Assembly: GCA_018334595.1 (NCBI GenBank)
Contig: JAGXLQ010000005.1
Coordinates: 1 to 21,283, forward strand
DNA: 21,283 bases
Reading direction: 5' to 3'
From: Candidatus Bipolaricaulota bacterium
GTDB lineage: Bacteria; Bipolaricaulota; Bipolaricaulia; M55B111
Shown: piece after piece, positions 1 to 8,001 of the stretch
Layout of the letters: each line of letters opens with the position of its first letter
Position numbering within the stretch: the first letter of the stretch is position 1
Position numbers and translations under genes: made by a program
The notes under the pieces: model-generated
Told to the model about the DNA's origin: nothing
The model's input: only the letters and a program-made list of their open reading frames with translations
Database searches by the model: none

Positions 1-210
1 TTCTCCGGTTTGAGATATTAACCTGAAGATCTTTAACGCCGAGTTCGCGACTATCTTAGAATGAACCGGGCCGTGATCGTTTATTCCCATTCTATCGATC
101 GCGTTTACGTTAGCGACGGTCCATAGGCCGTTTAACCTACCGTTGTCTTTGATCCTCTCTATGATCTTCTTAAGTTTGTCGTTATTTCGGGTCGGCACGG
201 TAAACTTCAA
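1..210 (-). CDS. HD-domain metal-dependent hydrolase, N-terminal part (runs off left edge)
   Basis: The gene reads leftward from a TTG codon at 210-208 and stays open for 70 codons to the window edge. A strong ribosome site (GGAGGTGA, about 6 bases before the start) fixes this TTG. The visible protein begins MKFTVPTRNNDKLKK and contains NDHGPVHSKIVANSAL, which resembles the first metal-ligand segment of HD-superfamily phosphohydrolases common in archaea and some bacteria. The defining His-Asp pair and the rest of the domain would lie outside the window, so substrate and activity cannot be judged. The start lies only 27 bases after the stop of the 143-residue gene upstream, so the two are probably co-transcribed. 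The family call is from memory of the motif; the reading frame itself is certain. Confidence 0.65.
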   Translation of the reverse strand, partial: MKFTVPTRNNDKLKKIIERIKDNGRLNGLWTVANVNAIDRMGINDHGPVHSKIVANSALKIFRLISQTGE

Positions 211-237
211 CTGGCGTCACCTCCGTTAGACAATGGG

Positions 238-669
238 TTAGATCCACTCGAGCCACCATTTATCATCTCCTTCGCCTTTTTCAACAGTGTCCTCTTTTCC
301 GATCAGAGCTGCCATGAGTTCCCGCTGGAATTCGATCTCCTCGAGGAGGAAATCGACGGCTTCCCCTTTAATCTCTGGTTTTGTTTGGTCTTGTTTAGAA
401 GTATACGAATCTCTGCTAGACCTCTTATCTTTTTCGAAAGCGAAGTCTGATCGAACCACGTCTGCGGCTTCGGAGAGGAGTAATCCGCTTTCGTACAAAT
501 CCTGAAGCTTGGTTAGAATTGACACTCCTTCGTCGGATACGAGTATCTCGTTGTTCTCTCCACGCTTGATGTGGGTGTCAAGTACGTCGTCTATCGCCTT
601 GATGCGGTTTCTTGCCTGGTGGATCGTATTTAACCCCAGTATATTTTTTATCTGCCGTACGCTTTTCAT
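238..669 (-). CDS. Small putative HTH DNA-binding protein, 143 aa, function unknown
   Basis: ATG at 669-667 is preceded by AGGGTGA. Residues 1-75 look like a winged-helix domain of MerR-like layout: a short helix-turn-helix (VRQIKNILGL then HQARNRIKAI), a strand-like stretch (NEILVSDEG) and a helical region (SILTKLQDLYESGLLLSEA). Residues 80-105 are polar and probably disordered. Residues 105-130 form an acidic helix, and the protein ends in the aromatic tail KWWLEWI. I do not recognise a named family. Its promoter carries an inverted repeat in the spacer between the -35 and -10 boxes, the place where MerR-type regulators bind, which makes self-regulation plausible. It is followed by the HD protein gene in the same direction. 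Calling it a regulator is inference. Confidence 0.7.
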   Translation of the reverse strand: MKSVRQIKNILGLNTIHQARNRIKAIDDVLDTHIKRGENNEILVSDEGVSILTKLQDLYESGLLLSEAADVVRSDFAFEKDKRSSRDSYTSKQDQTKPEIKGEAVDFLLEEIEFQRELMAALIGKEDTVEKGEGDDKWWLEWI

Positions 670-700
670 GATTTCACCCTGAAAGTGAGAATTGGATTAA

Positions 701-729
701 ATGATAACCGAATACGGTCGTGTGGGCAA
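701..729 (-). promoter_or_regulatory. Sigma70-type promoter of the HTH-HD operon
   Basis: On the minus strand TTGCCC (729-724) and TATCAT (706-701) are separated by exactly 17 bases. Transcription would start near 694, giving a leader of about 25 bases before the ATG at 669. The spacer contains the inverted repeat at 707-718. Confidence 0.55.
707..718. repeat. Operator-like inverted repeat ACCG-N4-CGGT, copy 1
   Basis: ACCG AATA CGGT is a perfect 4+4 palindrome with a 4-base centre. It fills most of the spacer of the leftward promoter. The same half-sites with the same gap recur at 767-778, with centres exactly 60 bases apart. Confidence 0.5.
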
Positions 730-764
730 AGAAAATGAGTATTAGAGGTGCGGATTGCCGATTG

Positions 765-780
765 GAACCGTTTTCGGTTC
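765..780. repeat. Operator-like inverted repeat GAACCG-TTTT-CGGTTC, copy 2
   Basis: A perfect 6+6 palindrome with a TTTT centre contains the same ACCG-N4-CGGT core as the copy at 707-718. It lies between the leftward promoter and the rightward CDC48 promoter. An RNA hairpin is possible, but it lies upstream of both predicted transcription starts, so a DNA-level protein site is more likely. Confidence 0.5.
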
Positions 781-798
781 TCGCCCGGCGCTTAACTC

Positions 799-827
799 TT
801 GAGCGGATTGAGGAAAGTATTTATAAT
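799..827 (+). promoter_or_regulatory. Sigma70-type promoter of the CDC48-like gene
   Basis: TTGAGC (799-804), a 17-base spacer and a perfect TATAAT (822-827). Transcription would start near 834, leaving a leader of about 100 bases that includes the 10-base palindrome GTCGATCGAC (915-924) just upstream of the ribosome site. Confidence 0.65.
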
Positions 828-935
828 CAACTTGATCGAATTCTATTTATATGATGGATGTAATCGCCAATTGAGGAGCAAATGAGCTGGATTTTTTATT
901 TTTACGTTACATAGGTCGATCGACGAGGTGAAAGG

Positions 936-3230
936 ATGGTAGAAAATGAGCGTAACGAGAGAGAACTTAAGGTAGCCGGAGCTAATCAGCAGGACTTTGG
1001 CAAGGGAATAGCCAGAATTAGTACTGACACCATGAAAGAGATGGGGATATCCCGTGGGGACATCGTCGAACTCGAAGGTGCTGCCTCTACCGCGGGCATC
1101 GCCGTTGAGGGATACTCGCAGGACGAGGGACTGGATATAATAAGGATAGACGGGCTGATGCGAAGCAACGCCGAGACCAGTATTGGGGACTACGTGAAGA
1201 TAAGGAAGGCTGATGTGCAGGAAGCCAACAAGGTTACGATTGGACCCGCGTCCAGCAACCTCCGTCTTCAGGGAAGCGGGCAATCGTTGAAGAAGGTCCT
1301 CGGTGGAAGGCCGTTGACCAACGGAGACGTCATATCAACTACGATAAGAAGGTCCTCTAGCCCGTTTGGCTCCGATATTATGACTGAGAGTTTCTTTCAA
1401 GATTTCTTTGACTCGGGAAGTTTCGGACTGGGAGAGATACGACTGAAAGTGATCAATACCAACCCCCGTGGCATCGTCCGGGTTACGAATAGAACTCAGA
1501 TAGAGCTGGAGCCGGAGTACAAGGAGGTAAGTGCGGAAGAGGAGAAGCACATTGGGGTTACCTACGAAGACATCGGCGGTTTGGACGACGTACTGCAGAA
1601 AATAAGGGAGATGGTCGAACTACCGCTAAAGAACCCCGAGTTGTTTGACAGGCTGGGGATCGACCCCCCCAAGGGAGTGCTCCTTCACGGTCCACCGGGA
1701 ACGGGGAAGACGCTACTGGCCAAGGCCGTAGCTAACGAGACAAACGCTAATTTCTCATCTATAAACGGCCCGGAGATAATGAGCAAGTATTACGGGGAGT
1801 CCGAGCAGCAGCTCAGGGAAATCTTCGAGAAGGCGCAGCAAAACGCGCCGTCCATCATCTTTATCGACGAACTCGACTCCTTGGGGGTAAAACGGGAAGA
1901 GGCGTCGGGCGAGGTCGAGCGCCGTGTGGTTGCTCAACTCCTTGCCCTGTTGGACGGCCTGAAACCGCGGGAGAACGTGGTCGTAATTGCCGCAACCAAC
2001 AGGGTGGACGCGATTGACGAAGCACTGCGGCGGCCGGGGAGGTTTGACAGGGAAATAGAAGTTGGCGTTCCCGACGCGGAAGGCCGGAAAGAAATATTCA
2101 TGATCCACACCAGGGGCATGCCTCTTGACGAGGACCTGGACCTCGATGAGTTCATCGACCTTACTTACGGATACACCGGTTCAGACATCGAGGCGCTAGC
2201 GCGTGAATCGGCGATGAACGCGTTAAGGAGGTTGCTCCCCGAGATAGATTTCAAGCAGGAGTCAATCCCTTCCGAGATCCTGGAAAAGCTGAAGGTAACA
2301 AGGAACGACATGTTCGATGCCTACAGGGGTATCCAGCCCAGCGCCATGAGGGAGATACTGGCGGATGTTCCCCACGTGAGCTGGGACGACGTCGGCGGTC
2401 TGGAGGAAGTAAAACAGACGATGAACGAGATTATCGAGCTACCCCTTAAGAACCCGGAGTCTTTCCGTAAGATAGGAATAGATCCGCCTCGGGGAATCCT
2501 CCTTTACGGTCCACCCGGAACCGGGAAGACTCTGATGGCCAAGGCCGTTGCCAACGAAAGCAACGCCAACTTTATCACGGCCAAGGGTAGCGACTTGCTC
2601 TCCAAGTGGTATGGAGAATCAGAGCAGAGGATAGCTGAGGTCTTCGACAAGGCGAGACAGGTTGCCCCGGCCATAATCTTCCTGGACGAATTGGACGCCC
2701 TCGCTCCTCAGAGAGGGGGCAGTGCCGGAGAGCCCCGCGCTACTGAAAGGATAGTCAACCAACTTCTCTCGGAGATGGATGGCCTGGAAGAGCTGCGAGG
2801 GGTAGTGGTCGTCGCTGCGACCAACAGGCCGGATATGGTCGATTCCGCGTTGTTGCGGCCGGGGCGATTTGACGAACTCATTCACGTCCCCGTTCCCGAC
2901 AGTGACGCCAGGAAGAAGATTTACGAGATCCATACTGCGAAGATGCACTTGGAGCCCGGCGTGGATTTGGAAAAACTGGCGAACCTATCGAAAAACTTTA
3001 CCGGTGCAGATATCGCCGCTGTATGCAAGAAAGCCGGGCGACTGGCCCTGCGTGAGGACGTGAACGCCCAGTACGTGAGGATGGACCACTTCCTTGCAGC
3101 AATCGATGAAACGCCAGCTTCTGTAACGGCGGCCGCCCGCAGTAGGTACGAGAACATCGAAAAGAGGTTAAAGGAGAAATCGGGAAACATTGGATTTAAA
3201 CCGGAAAGCGAAGACGAGGACGAGGGTTAA
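936..3230 (+). CDS. CDC48/VAT-type double AAA ATPase
   Basis: This 764-residue protein has the full layout of the CDC48/p97/VAT family: an N-terminal double-psi barrel (about 10-95), a second N-subdomain (about 110-195) and two AAA modules, D1 and D2. D1 has Walker A GPPGTGKT at 252-259 and Walker B IIFIDELD with D311-E312. D2 has Walker A at 525-532 and Walker B IIFLDELD with D584-E585. Both carry an AATNR sensor and RPGRFD arginine-finger segment, so both rings look catalytically intact. Known relatives form hexamers that unfold proteins for proteolysis or complex disassembly. The length is close to archaeal VAT (about 745). The C-terminus is acidic (ESEDEDEG) and shows no obvious proteasome-docking HbYX motif. 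ATG at 936 follows GAGGTGA. It appears monocistronic, with its own promoter. An archaeal-type CDC48 in a bacterium suggests old transfer; substrates are unknown. Confidence 0.95.
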   Translation: MVENERNERELKVAGANQQDFGKGIARISTDTMKEMGISRGDIVELEGAASTAGIAVEGYSQDEGLDIIRIDGLMRSNAETSIGDYVKIRKADVQEANKVTIGPASSNLRLQGSGQSLKKVLGGRPLTNGDVISTTIRRSSSPFGSDIMTESFFQDFFDSGSFGLGEIRLKVINTNPRGIVRVTNRTQIELEPEYKEVSAEEEKHIGVTYEDIGGLDDVLQKIREMVELPLKNPELFDRLGIDPPKGVLLHGPPGTGKTLLAKAVANETNANFSSINGPEIMSKYYGESEQQLREIFEKAQQNAPSIIFIDELDSLGVKREEASGEVERRVVAQLLALLDGLKPRENVVVIAATNRVDAIDEALRRPGRFDREIEVGVPDAEGRKEIFMIHTRGMPLDEDLDLDEFIDLTYGYTGSDIEALARESAMNALRRLLPEIDFKQESIPSEILEKLKVTRNDMFDAYRGIQPSAMREILADVPHVSWDDVGGLEEVKQTMNEIIELPLKNPESFRKIGIDPPRGILLYGPPGTGKTLMAKAVANESNANFITAKGSDLLSKWYGESEQRIAEVFDKARQVAPAIIFLDELDALAPQRGGSAGEPRATERIVNQLLSEMDGLEELRGVVVVAATNRPDMVDSALLRPGRFDELIHVPVPDSDARKKIYEIHTAKMHLEPGVDLEKLANLSKNFTGADIAAVCKKAGRLALREDVNAQYVRMDHFLAAIDETPASVTAAARSRYENIEKRLKEKSGNIGFKPESEDEDEG

Positions 3231-3328
3231 CCTACAGACATCCGTCGGGCTATCCGAGTTAGCTGTGCCCCGTAATGTCAACCTGAAACCCCCATACTTA
3301 TAGAATTTACTATGGAGGATGATTTTAC

Positions 3329-5080
3329 TTGTTAAGGACTGGGTTATGTGGTGAATTGACCGAAGAAGATATTGGAAAAAAGATGACGCTGTCCGGTTGG
3401 GTTTACACCCGTAGAGACCTTGGAGGTCTTCTATTCATAGACCTACGTGACCGGTCCGGCGTGATCCAGCTGTTGTTTACCCCGGACGATGAAAAACTGC
3501 ACGAGCGCGCGGGGAACCTGAGCAGGGAAGACGTGATTCAGGTAAAGGGGACGATAATCGAGCGTGGAGAGGAAAACGTAAATCCCGATCTGGACACGGG
3601 CCTGATAGAACTTGACGTAGACGAGTTGAACGTGTTGAACGAGGCGAATAACCTCCCCTTTTCCCCGACCGATGACCCTGAGGTCAATGAAAATACTAGG
3701 TTGAAGTATCGCTATCTTGATCTCCGCAGGGAGGAGATGAGGGATAACTTCAGGCTCAGGCACAGAACCTTTAAGGTGATCAGGGATTACTTCGACGAGG
3801 AGGGTTTCTGGGAGGTAGAAACGCCCATCCTCACCAAGAGCACCCCCGAGGGTGCTAGAGATTTTCTCGTCCCTTCGCGCCTTCACCGAGGAAAATTTTA
3901 CGCGCTACCACAGTCGCCCCAGTTGTTTAAGCAGCTGTTTATGGTTAGCGGTTTTGACAGGTACATACAGATAGTGAAGTGTTTTCGGGACGAGGACCTG
4001 CGTGCTGACCGGCAGCCTGAATTCACCCAGCTGGACCTGGAAATGTCCTTTGCAGAAGAGGAGGACATTATCTCGGTTATCGAGGGAATGGTCGCCAGGG
4101 TCTTTGACCGGGTCCTCGGCGAGGAAGTGGGTCTGCCTCTACCTCAGATGGACTACCAAGAGGCTATGGACAGGTACGGCTCAGACCGACCGGATCTCAG
4201 GTTCGGGCTTGAACTAGTTGACGTCTCTGAGACCGTCAGGGAGTCAAACTTCAACATATTCTCCGGCACGGTCGGCGGCGGTGGTGTGGTCAAGGGTATT
4301 TGTCTTCAGGGTGGTTCTTCCTATAACAGGTCTCAGCTTGACGCCCTGGAAGATTACGCGAAGGGAGAGGGGGCCAAGGGCCTTCTCTGGGCAAGCGTAA
4401 AGGAAGGACAGCTTGACGGGCCCTTCACTGACCACCTGGAAGACGAAATGAATCGCGAACTGGTTGAGGAGTTTTCAGCTGACGAAGGCGACGTGGTTTT
4501 TCTCGTTGCCGACAACCGGGAGCCCGCAAATTCAGTCCTCGGTGCGTTGAGGCTTAAGCTGGCCAGAGATAACGATCTGGTGTCCGAGGAGGGCTGGAAG
4601 TTTACCTGGGTGAGACACTTCCCCCTATTTGGAAGGGACGGTGACGGTGGGATAACCTCCGAGCATCACCCTTTTACCTCCCCAACCGAAGAGGCAATGG
4701 AAAAGCTTGAAGAGAGACCGCTTGAGGTCAAGTCACGTGCTTATGACCTCGTCCTAAACGGAATCGAACTGGGTGGCGGAAGTATTCGTATCCACAGGAG
4801 GGAGTTGCAGAAAAGAATATTTAACGTCCTGGGAATCTCACCCGATGAAGCAGAGAGAAAGTTCGGGTTCTTCTTGGACGCCCTGAACTACGGCGCACCA
4901 CCCCATGGAGGAATAGCGCTGGGCCTGGATAGATTCATCATGTTGCTTGCCGGGGAGGATAGCATCAGGGACGTGATTGCCTTTCCCAAAACTGGCATGG
5001 CCCAATCTCCCCTGACCGGGGCCCCCATGGAGGTCTCTCAGGGGCAGCTTGACGAACTTGGTATAGACGTAGGAGAATAA
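3329..5080 (+). CDS. aspS: Aspartate--tRNA ligase, bacterial type
   Basis: At 583 residues this is the long bacterial form of AspRS (archaeal and eukaryotic forms are shorter). It has an N-terminal OB-fold anticodon domain (about 1-105), class II catalytic core with motif 1 (ETPILTKSTPEGARDFLVPSR region), motif 2 (FRDEDLRADRQPEFTQLD) and motif 3 (GIALGLDRFIMLL), and the bacterial GAD insertion around 285-410. TTG at 3329 is the start: GGAGG lies at 3314-3318, and the nearby ATG at 3319 is out of frame. Leu31 (RRDLGGL) matches what I recall of discriminating AspRS; nondiscriminating enzymes tend to have His there. If so, it charges only tRNA-Asp. It ends 10 bases before the convergent HAD gene. 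A weak promoter (TATAGA near 3299) may precede it. Confidence 0.95.
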   Translation: MLRTGLCGELTEEDIGKKMTLSGWVYTRRDLGGLLFIDLRDRSGVIQLLFTPDDEKLHERAGNLSREDVIQVKGTIIERGEENVNPDLDTGLIELDVDELNVLNEANNLPFSPTDDPEVNENTRLKYRYLDLRREEMRDNFRLRHRTFKVIRDYFDEEGFWEVETPILTKSTPEGARDFLVPSRLHRGKFYALPQSPQLFKQLFMVSGFDRYIQIVKCFRDEDLRADRQPEFTQLDLEMSFAEEEDIISVIEGMVARVFDRVLGEEVGLPLPQMDYQEAMDRYGSDRPDLRFGLELVDVSETVRESNFNIFSGTVGGGGVVKGICLQGGSSYNRSQLDALEDYAKGEGAKGLLWASVKEGQLDGPFTDHLEDEMNRELVEEFSADEGDVVFLVADNREPANSVLGALRLKLARDNDLVSEEGWKFTWVRHFPLFGRDGDGGITSEHHPFTSPTEEAMEKLEERPLEVKSRAYDLVLNGIELGGGSIRIHRRELQKRIFNVLGISPDEAERKFGFFLDALNYGAPPHGGIALGLDRFIMLLAGEDSIRDVIAFPKTGMAQSPLTGAPMEVSQGQLDELGIDVGE

Positions 5081-5086
5081 CCGGAT

Positions 5087-5123
5087 GACCTCAAGCTATT
5101 TCTACGTCGAGTTGCTTGAGGTC
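5087..5123. terminator. Hairpin between convergent aspS and HAD gene
   Basis: GACCTCAAGC (5087-5096) and GCTTGAGGTC (5114-5123) form a perfect 10-base inverted repeat around a 17-base loop. It straddles the end of the HAD coding region and lies just after the aspS stop. Neither side has an immediate T-run (a short one, GTTTTT, comes about 10 bases later on the plus strand), so it is a weak terminator candidate or a 3'-end stabiliser. Confidence 0.4.
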
Positions 5124-5696
5124 CTCGGTTAGTTTTTCCGTGTTGGAATACTGGATTCCATTTACGCCCAGCTCTCGCGCCATCATGGCGTACTCCTCTC
5201 TGTCGTCGATAAAGGCTATCTCGCCGGGTGTGTGACGGGATTTCTCGATCATATCAAGGTAGCCGGCCTCCGAATCCTTTAGCTCTCCAACCTCAAACGA
5301 GAGCGTTTTGGCGGAGAAATAGCCAAAGACGGGCATTTTCGTCATTACGTGGTCGTAGAGGAGCTTAGGTGTATCGGAGTAAAGCTGGAGATTGTAGTTT
5401 GTGTGTAGCCTCTCGACCAACTTAAATATGTCCTCGTTGGGGGTGACGCACCTGGCATAAGTGTCGGCCAGTTCATCTACGGACATCCTTAGGTTTATCC
5501 TCTCTTTTAACCTCTCCAGCAGGGTGGATGCCTCGAGTTCCCCGCGGAAGTGGGCCCGGTCGAGTTGAGAACCCGATAGTGCTTCCTTCATTTGAACGAG
5601 GCTCGCGTCCGAGCGCTCCGCCAGCGTTTTGATCAATGGTATTTCGTCGTATGCGTAAAGGACTCCACCGAAGTCGAAGGTAATCGTCTTTATCAT
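5091..5696 (-). CDS. HAD-superfamily hydrolase (YihX/epoxide-hydrolase-like subgroup)
   Basis: This 201-residue protein has the four HAD motifs. Motif I is FDFGGVL with nucleophile Asp8; the usual second Asp (two residues on) is Gly10, as in the YihX-like and epoxide-hydrolase-like branch, where DFGG or DLGN is normal. Motif II is Ser107 in LQLYSDT, motif III is Lys140 in GELK, and motif IV is Asp164-Asp165 in AFIDDRE. A helical cap occupies about residues 15-90. It is probably a soluble phosphatase for a small phosphorylated compound; the substrate cannot be told. It follows tex in the same direction with a 66-base gap, which contains a TATAAC that could be an own -10 box. The ribosome site before the ATG is weak. 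Confidence 0.85.
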   Translation of the reverse strand: MIKTITFDFGGVLYAYDEIPLIKTLAERSDASLVQMKEALSGSQLDRAHFRGELEASTLLERLKERINLRMSVDELADTYARCVTPNEDIFKLVERLHTNYNLQLYSDTPKLLYDHVMTKMPVFGYFSAKTLSFEVGELKDSEAGYLDMIEKSRHTPGEIAFIDDREEYAMMARELGVNGIQYSNTEKLTEDLKQLDVEIA

Positions 5697-5762
5697 ATTT
5701 ATCAGTCCAGGTTCACCGTTATAGGGAAAATGATAAGGGTAAGTTTATGAGTTATCAAAACT

Positions 5763-7955
5763 CTAGAAAATTAAACTCAAAGAGATCCTCCTTCTCTGTT
5801 TATCTATCTTTATTACCTTTACGTCCAGTCTCTGGTTCAGGCTAACTACCTCCCGCGGGTGGCTTACGTAGTCCTCTGAGAGCTGGCTTATGTGGAGTAG
5901 GCCGTCAGTCTTTATCCCGATGTCGACAAACGCCCCAAAATCCGTCACGTTTGTCACTATTCCCGGCAGGACCATTCCCTGGCGCATATCGTCTATCGTA
6001 CTCACCTTTTCGGAGAAGGCGAAGGGAGAGAACTCCCCTCTGGGGTCCCTCCCTGGTTTGTCAAGTTCTTCCAGGATGTCTCTTAGGGTTGGAATTCCGA
6101 CGTCGGTGCTTACGTAACTCTCAAGCGACAGATCGTCTCGCCATCCAGTTGCTCCGATCATGCTGAATATGTCCAAGCCCAAATCCGAGGCCATGTCCTC
6201 CACGATCCGATAGTTCTCGGGGTGAACCCCGCTGTTGTCGAGGGGGTTGTCACCATTCACTATGCGGAGGAACCCAGCGGCCTGCTCGAAGGTCTTGCTT
6301 CCGATCATCGGTACTTCTGTTAGCTGTTCGATATCATCTATTGTGCCGTTCTTTGACCGGTATTCAATGACGTTTTCCGCGAGGGTCGGTCCCAGGCCCG
6401 AGACGTATGTTAAAAGTTTCCGGCTTGCCGTATTGACGTTGACTCCAACCCTGTTAACACACCTCTCCACGACTTCGGTTAACTTATCGCTCAACCGGGC
6501 TTGATCGACGTCGTGCTGGTATTGGCCGACGCCGAGGGCCTTGGGGTCAATTTTAACCAGTTCTGCCAAAGGATCCTGAAGCCTTCTTCCGATCGAGACC
6601 GCACCCCGAACCGTGACGTCCTGGTCGGGAAATTCCTCGCGGGCGATCTCCGAGGCCGAGTACACTGATGCCCCGTCCTCCCTGACTCTGACGGTTGTCA
6701 GGTCCTCGGTTGAGCCCAGGTTCCTGATAAAGGCTTCAGTCTCTCTGCTGGCCGTTCCATCACCTATGGCGACCGCCTCTGGTTTATGTTTATCAACCAG
6801 GCGTTTTACCTTCGCAGCTGCTTCGTTCTTCTTGTTTTGTGGTTTGTTGGGAAAGATCGTTTCAGCTTCTAGCAGGTCTCCGTGAGCGTTGAGGGAGGCG
6901 ACCTTACAGCCGCTTCTAAACCCCGGATCCACCCCTAACGTCTTTACCTGACCCAGTGGTGGTGACATCAAAAGTTCCTCCAGGTTTTCCCCGAAGACGG
7001 CGATAGCTTCCCCGTCAGCTCTCTCTTTGAGATCGTTTCTGATTTCGGTTTCCAGAGATGGAGCGAGGAGCCGGGTATAACAATCCTGTAGTGCCTGCTC
7101 CACCTGTTCGCTCGAGGTGGTGTTACCTCGACGGACGAGGCTGGAAAGCCTATCCAGTCCTACTTTTTGGGGTGGTCTTACCTTCACGCTGAGAACGTCC
7201 TCCCGTTCTCCGCGGAGGATTGCGAGGATTCTGTGGCTGGGAGAGCTCTTGGCTTTGGAGTTGAAGTCGTAGTATTCCCGGTATTTTTCCCCCTCGTCTA
7301 CTTCGGGGTTCTTTAACCTGGAAGTAATCATCCCCTGGTTTCGAAAGAGTCTCCTCATCTCCTCCCTTACTTTCTTGTCCTCGTTTATCCTTTCCGCAAT
7401 GATGTCCCGTGCTCCTGCCAGGGCATCCTCTATGGCCTCTACGCCCTTGTCCTCCTCGACGTAGTCCTTGGCCAAAACGACGGGGTCAAGGCCGGTTTTC
7501 TCCTCCTGGATTATATTTGCTAAGGGTTCCAGTCCCTTTTCCCTCGCCCGGTCTCCCCTCGTTTTCCGCTTCGGCCTGAAGGGGAGGTATATGTCTTCCA
7601 GTTCTGTAACGCTAGTTGCCTCGTCCAATTGTTCTTTCAGTTCTTCGGTGAGTTCGTCCAGGTCCTTTAAGGAACGGATTATCGTCTTCCTACGGTCCTC
7701 GAGTTTCTCTATTCGTTCCAGTTCATCCCTGATTCCCCCTATTTGTACTTCGTCCAGTGATCCGGTCATCTCCTTTCTATATCGGGCGATAAAGGGGATT
7801 GTATTTCTGTCGTCCAGCAGGCTTTTAACGGATTCTACGTTCTTGACGGGTATCTCCAGTTTTTTGGCTACCCTCTCTATTGGAGTGTTCAGCGTGATCG
7901 CTCCCTTGTTATAGGTTAAGGTTAATGATAATAGCAAAACTGCTGGAAACAACAT
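5763..7955 (-). CDS. tex: Tex family S1 RNA-binding protein
   Basis: Domains follow Tex order: N-terminal helical region with NTIPFIARYRKEMTG (about 50-65), the LPFRPKRKTRGDRA segment, a YqgF/RNase H-like domain (about 335-450, LGVDPGFRSGCK), helix-hairpin-helix repeats (about 505-565) and a C-terminal S1 domain (about 658-728, ending RISLSLIF). Tex binds nucleic acid and is linked to transcription fidelity and tolerance of stress; its exact role is unsettled. The coordinates keep the longest conventional start (ATG 7955), but the first 21 residues are hydrophobic, have no ribosome site and overlap promoter-like boxes. Homology begins at residue 22, a CTG codon at 7892-7890 preceded by AAGGGAG, which I think is the more likely start. 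It is divergent from the DUF368 gene and upstream of the HAD gene. Confidence 0.93.
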   Translation of the reverse strand: MLFPAVLLLSLTLTYNKGAITLNTPIERVAKKLEIPVKNVESVKSLLDDRNTIPFIARYRKEMTGSLDEVQIGGIRDELERIEKLEDRRKTIIRSLKDLDELTEELKEQLDEATSVTELEDIYLPFRPKRKTRGDRAREKGLEPLANIIQEEKTGLDPVVLAKDYVEEDKGVEAIEDALAGARDIIAERINEDKKVREEMRRLFRNQGMITSRLKNPEVDEGEKYREYYDFNSKAKSSPSHRILAILRGEREDVLSVKVRPPQKVGLDRLSSLVRRGNTTSSEQVEQALQDCYTRLLAPSLETEIRNDLKERADGEAIAVFGENLEELLMSPPLGQVKTLGVDPGFRSGCKVASLNAHGDLLEAETIFPNKPQNKKNEAAAKVKRLVDKHKPEAVAIGDGTASRETEAFIRNLGSTEDLTTVRVREDGASVYSASEIAREEFPDQDVTVRGAVSIGRRLQDPLAELVKIDPKALGVGQYQHDVDQARLSDKLTEVVERCVNRVGVNVNTASRKLLTYVSGLGPTLAENVIEYRSKNGTIDDIEQLTEVPMIGSKTFEQAAGFLRIVNGDNPLDNSGVHPENYRIVEDMASDLGLDIFSMIGATGWRDDLSLESYVSTDVGIPTLRDILEELDKPGRDPRGEFSPFAFSEKVSTIDDMRQGMVLPGIVTNVTDFGAFVDIGIKTDGLLHISQLSEDYVSHPREVVSLNQRLDVKVIKIDKQRRRISLSLIF
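7908..7952 (-). promoter_or_regulatory. Overlapping promoter candidates inside the annotated 5' end of tex
   Basis: On the minus strand two sigma70-like arrangements overlap: TTGTTT (7952-7947), 16 bases, TATCAT (7930-7925); and TTGCTA (7937-7932), 18 bases, TATAAC (7913-7908). Transcripts from either would begin downstream of the ATG at 7955 and would leave the CTG at 7892 as the first sensible start. Confidence 0.45.
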
Positions 7956-8001
7956 AGTGGATTAGTCCCCGTTGTTTGGGTTGTAAGGCCGGCGCTTATC
8001 T

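Noticed and set aside
815..835. Archaeal TATA box (TTTATAATC) before the CDC48-like gene
   Set aside because: A -35 box at 17 bases makes it a complete sigma70 promoter, and the other genes are bacterial.
843..1283. Open frame of 146 codons on the minus strand against the CDC48-like gene
   Set aside because: It has no family features or ribosome site and mirrors the coding frame of a conserved gene.
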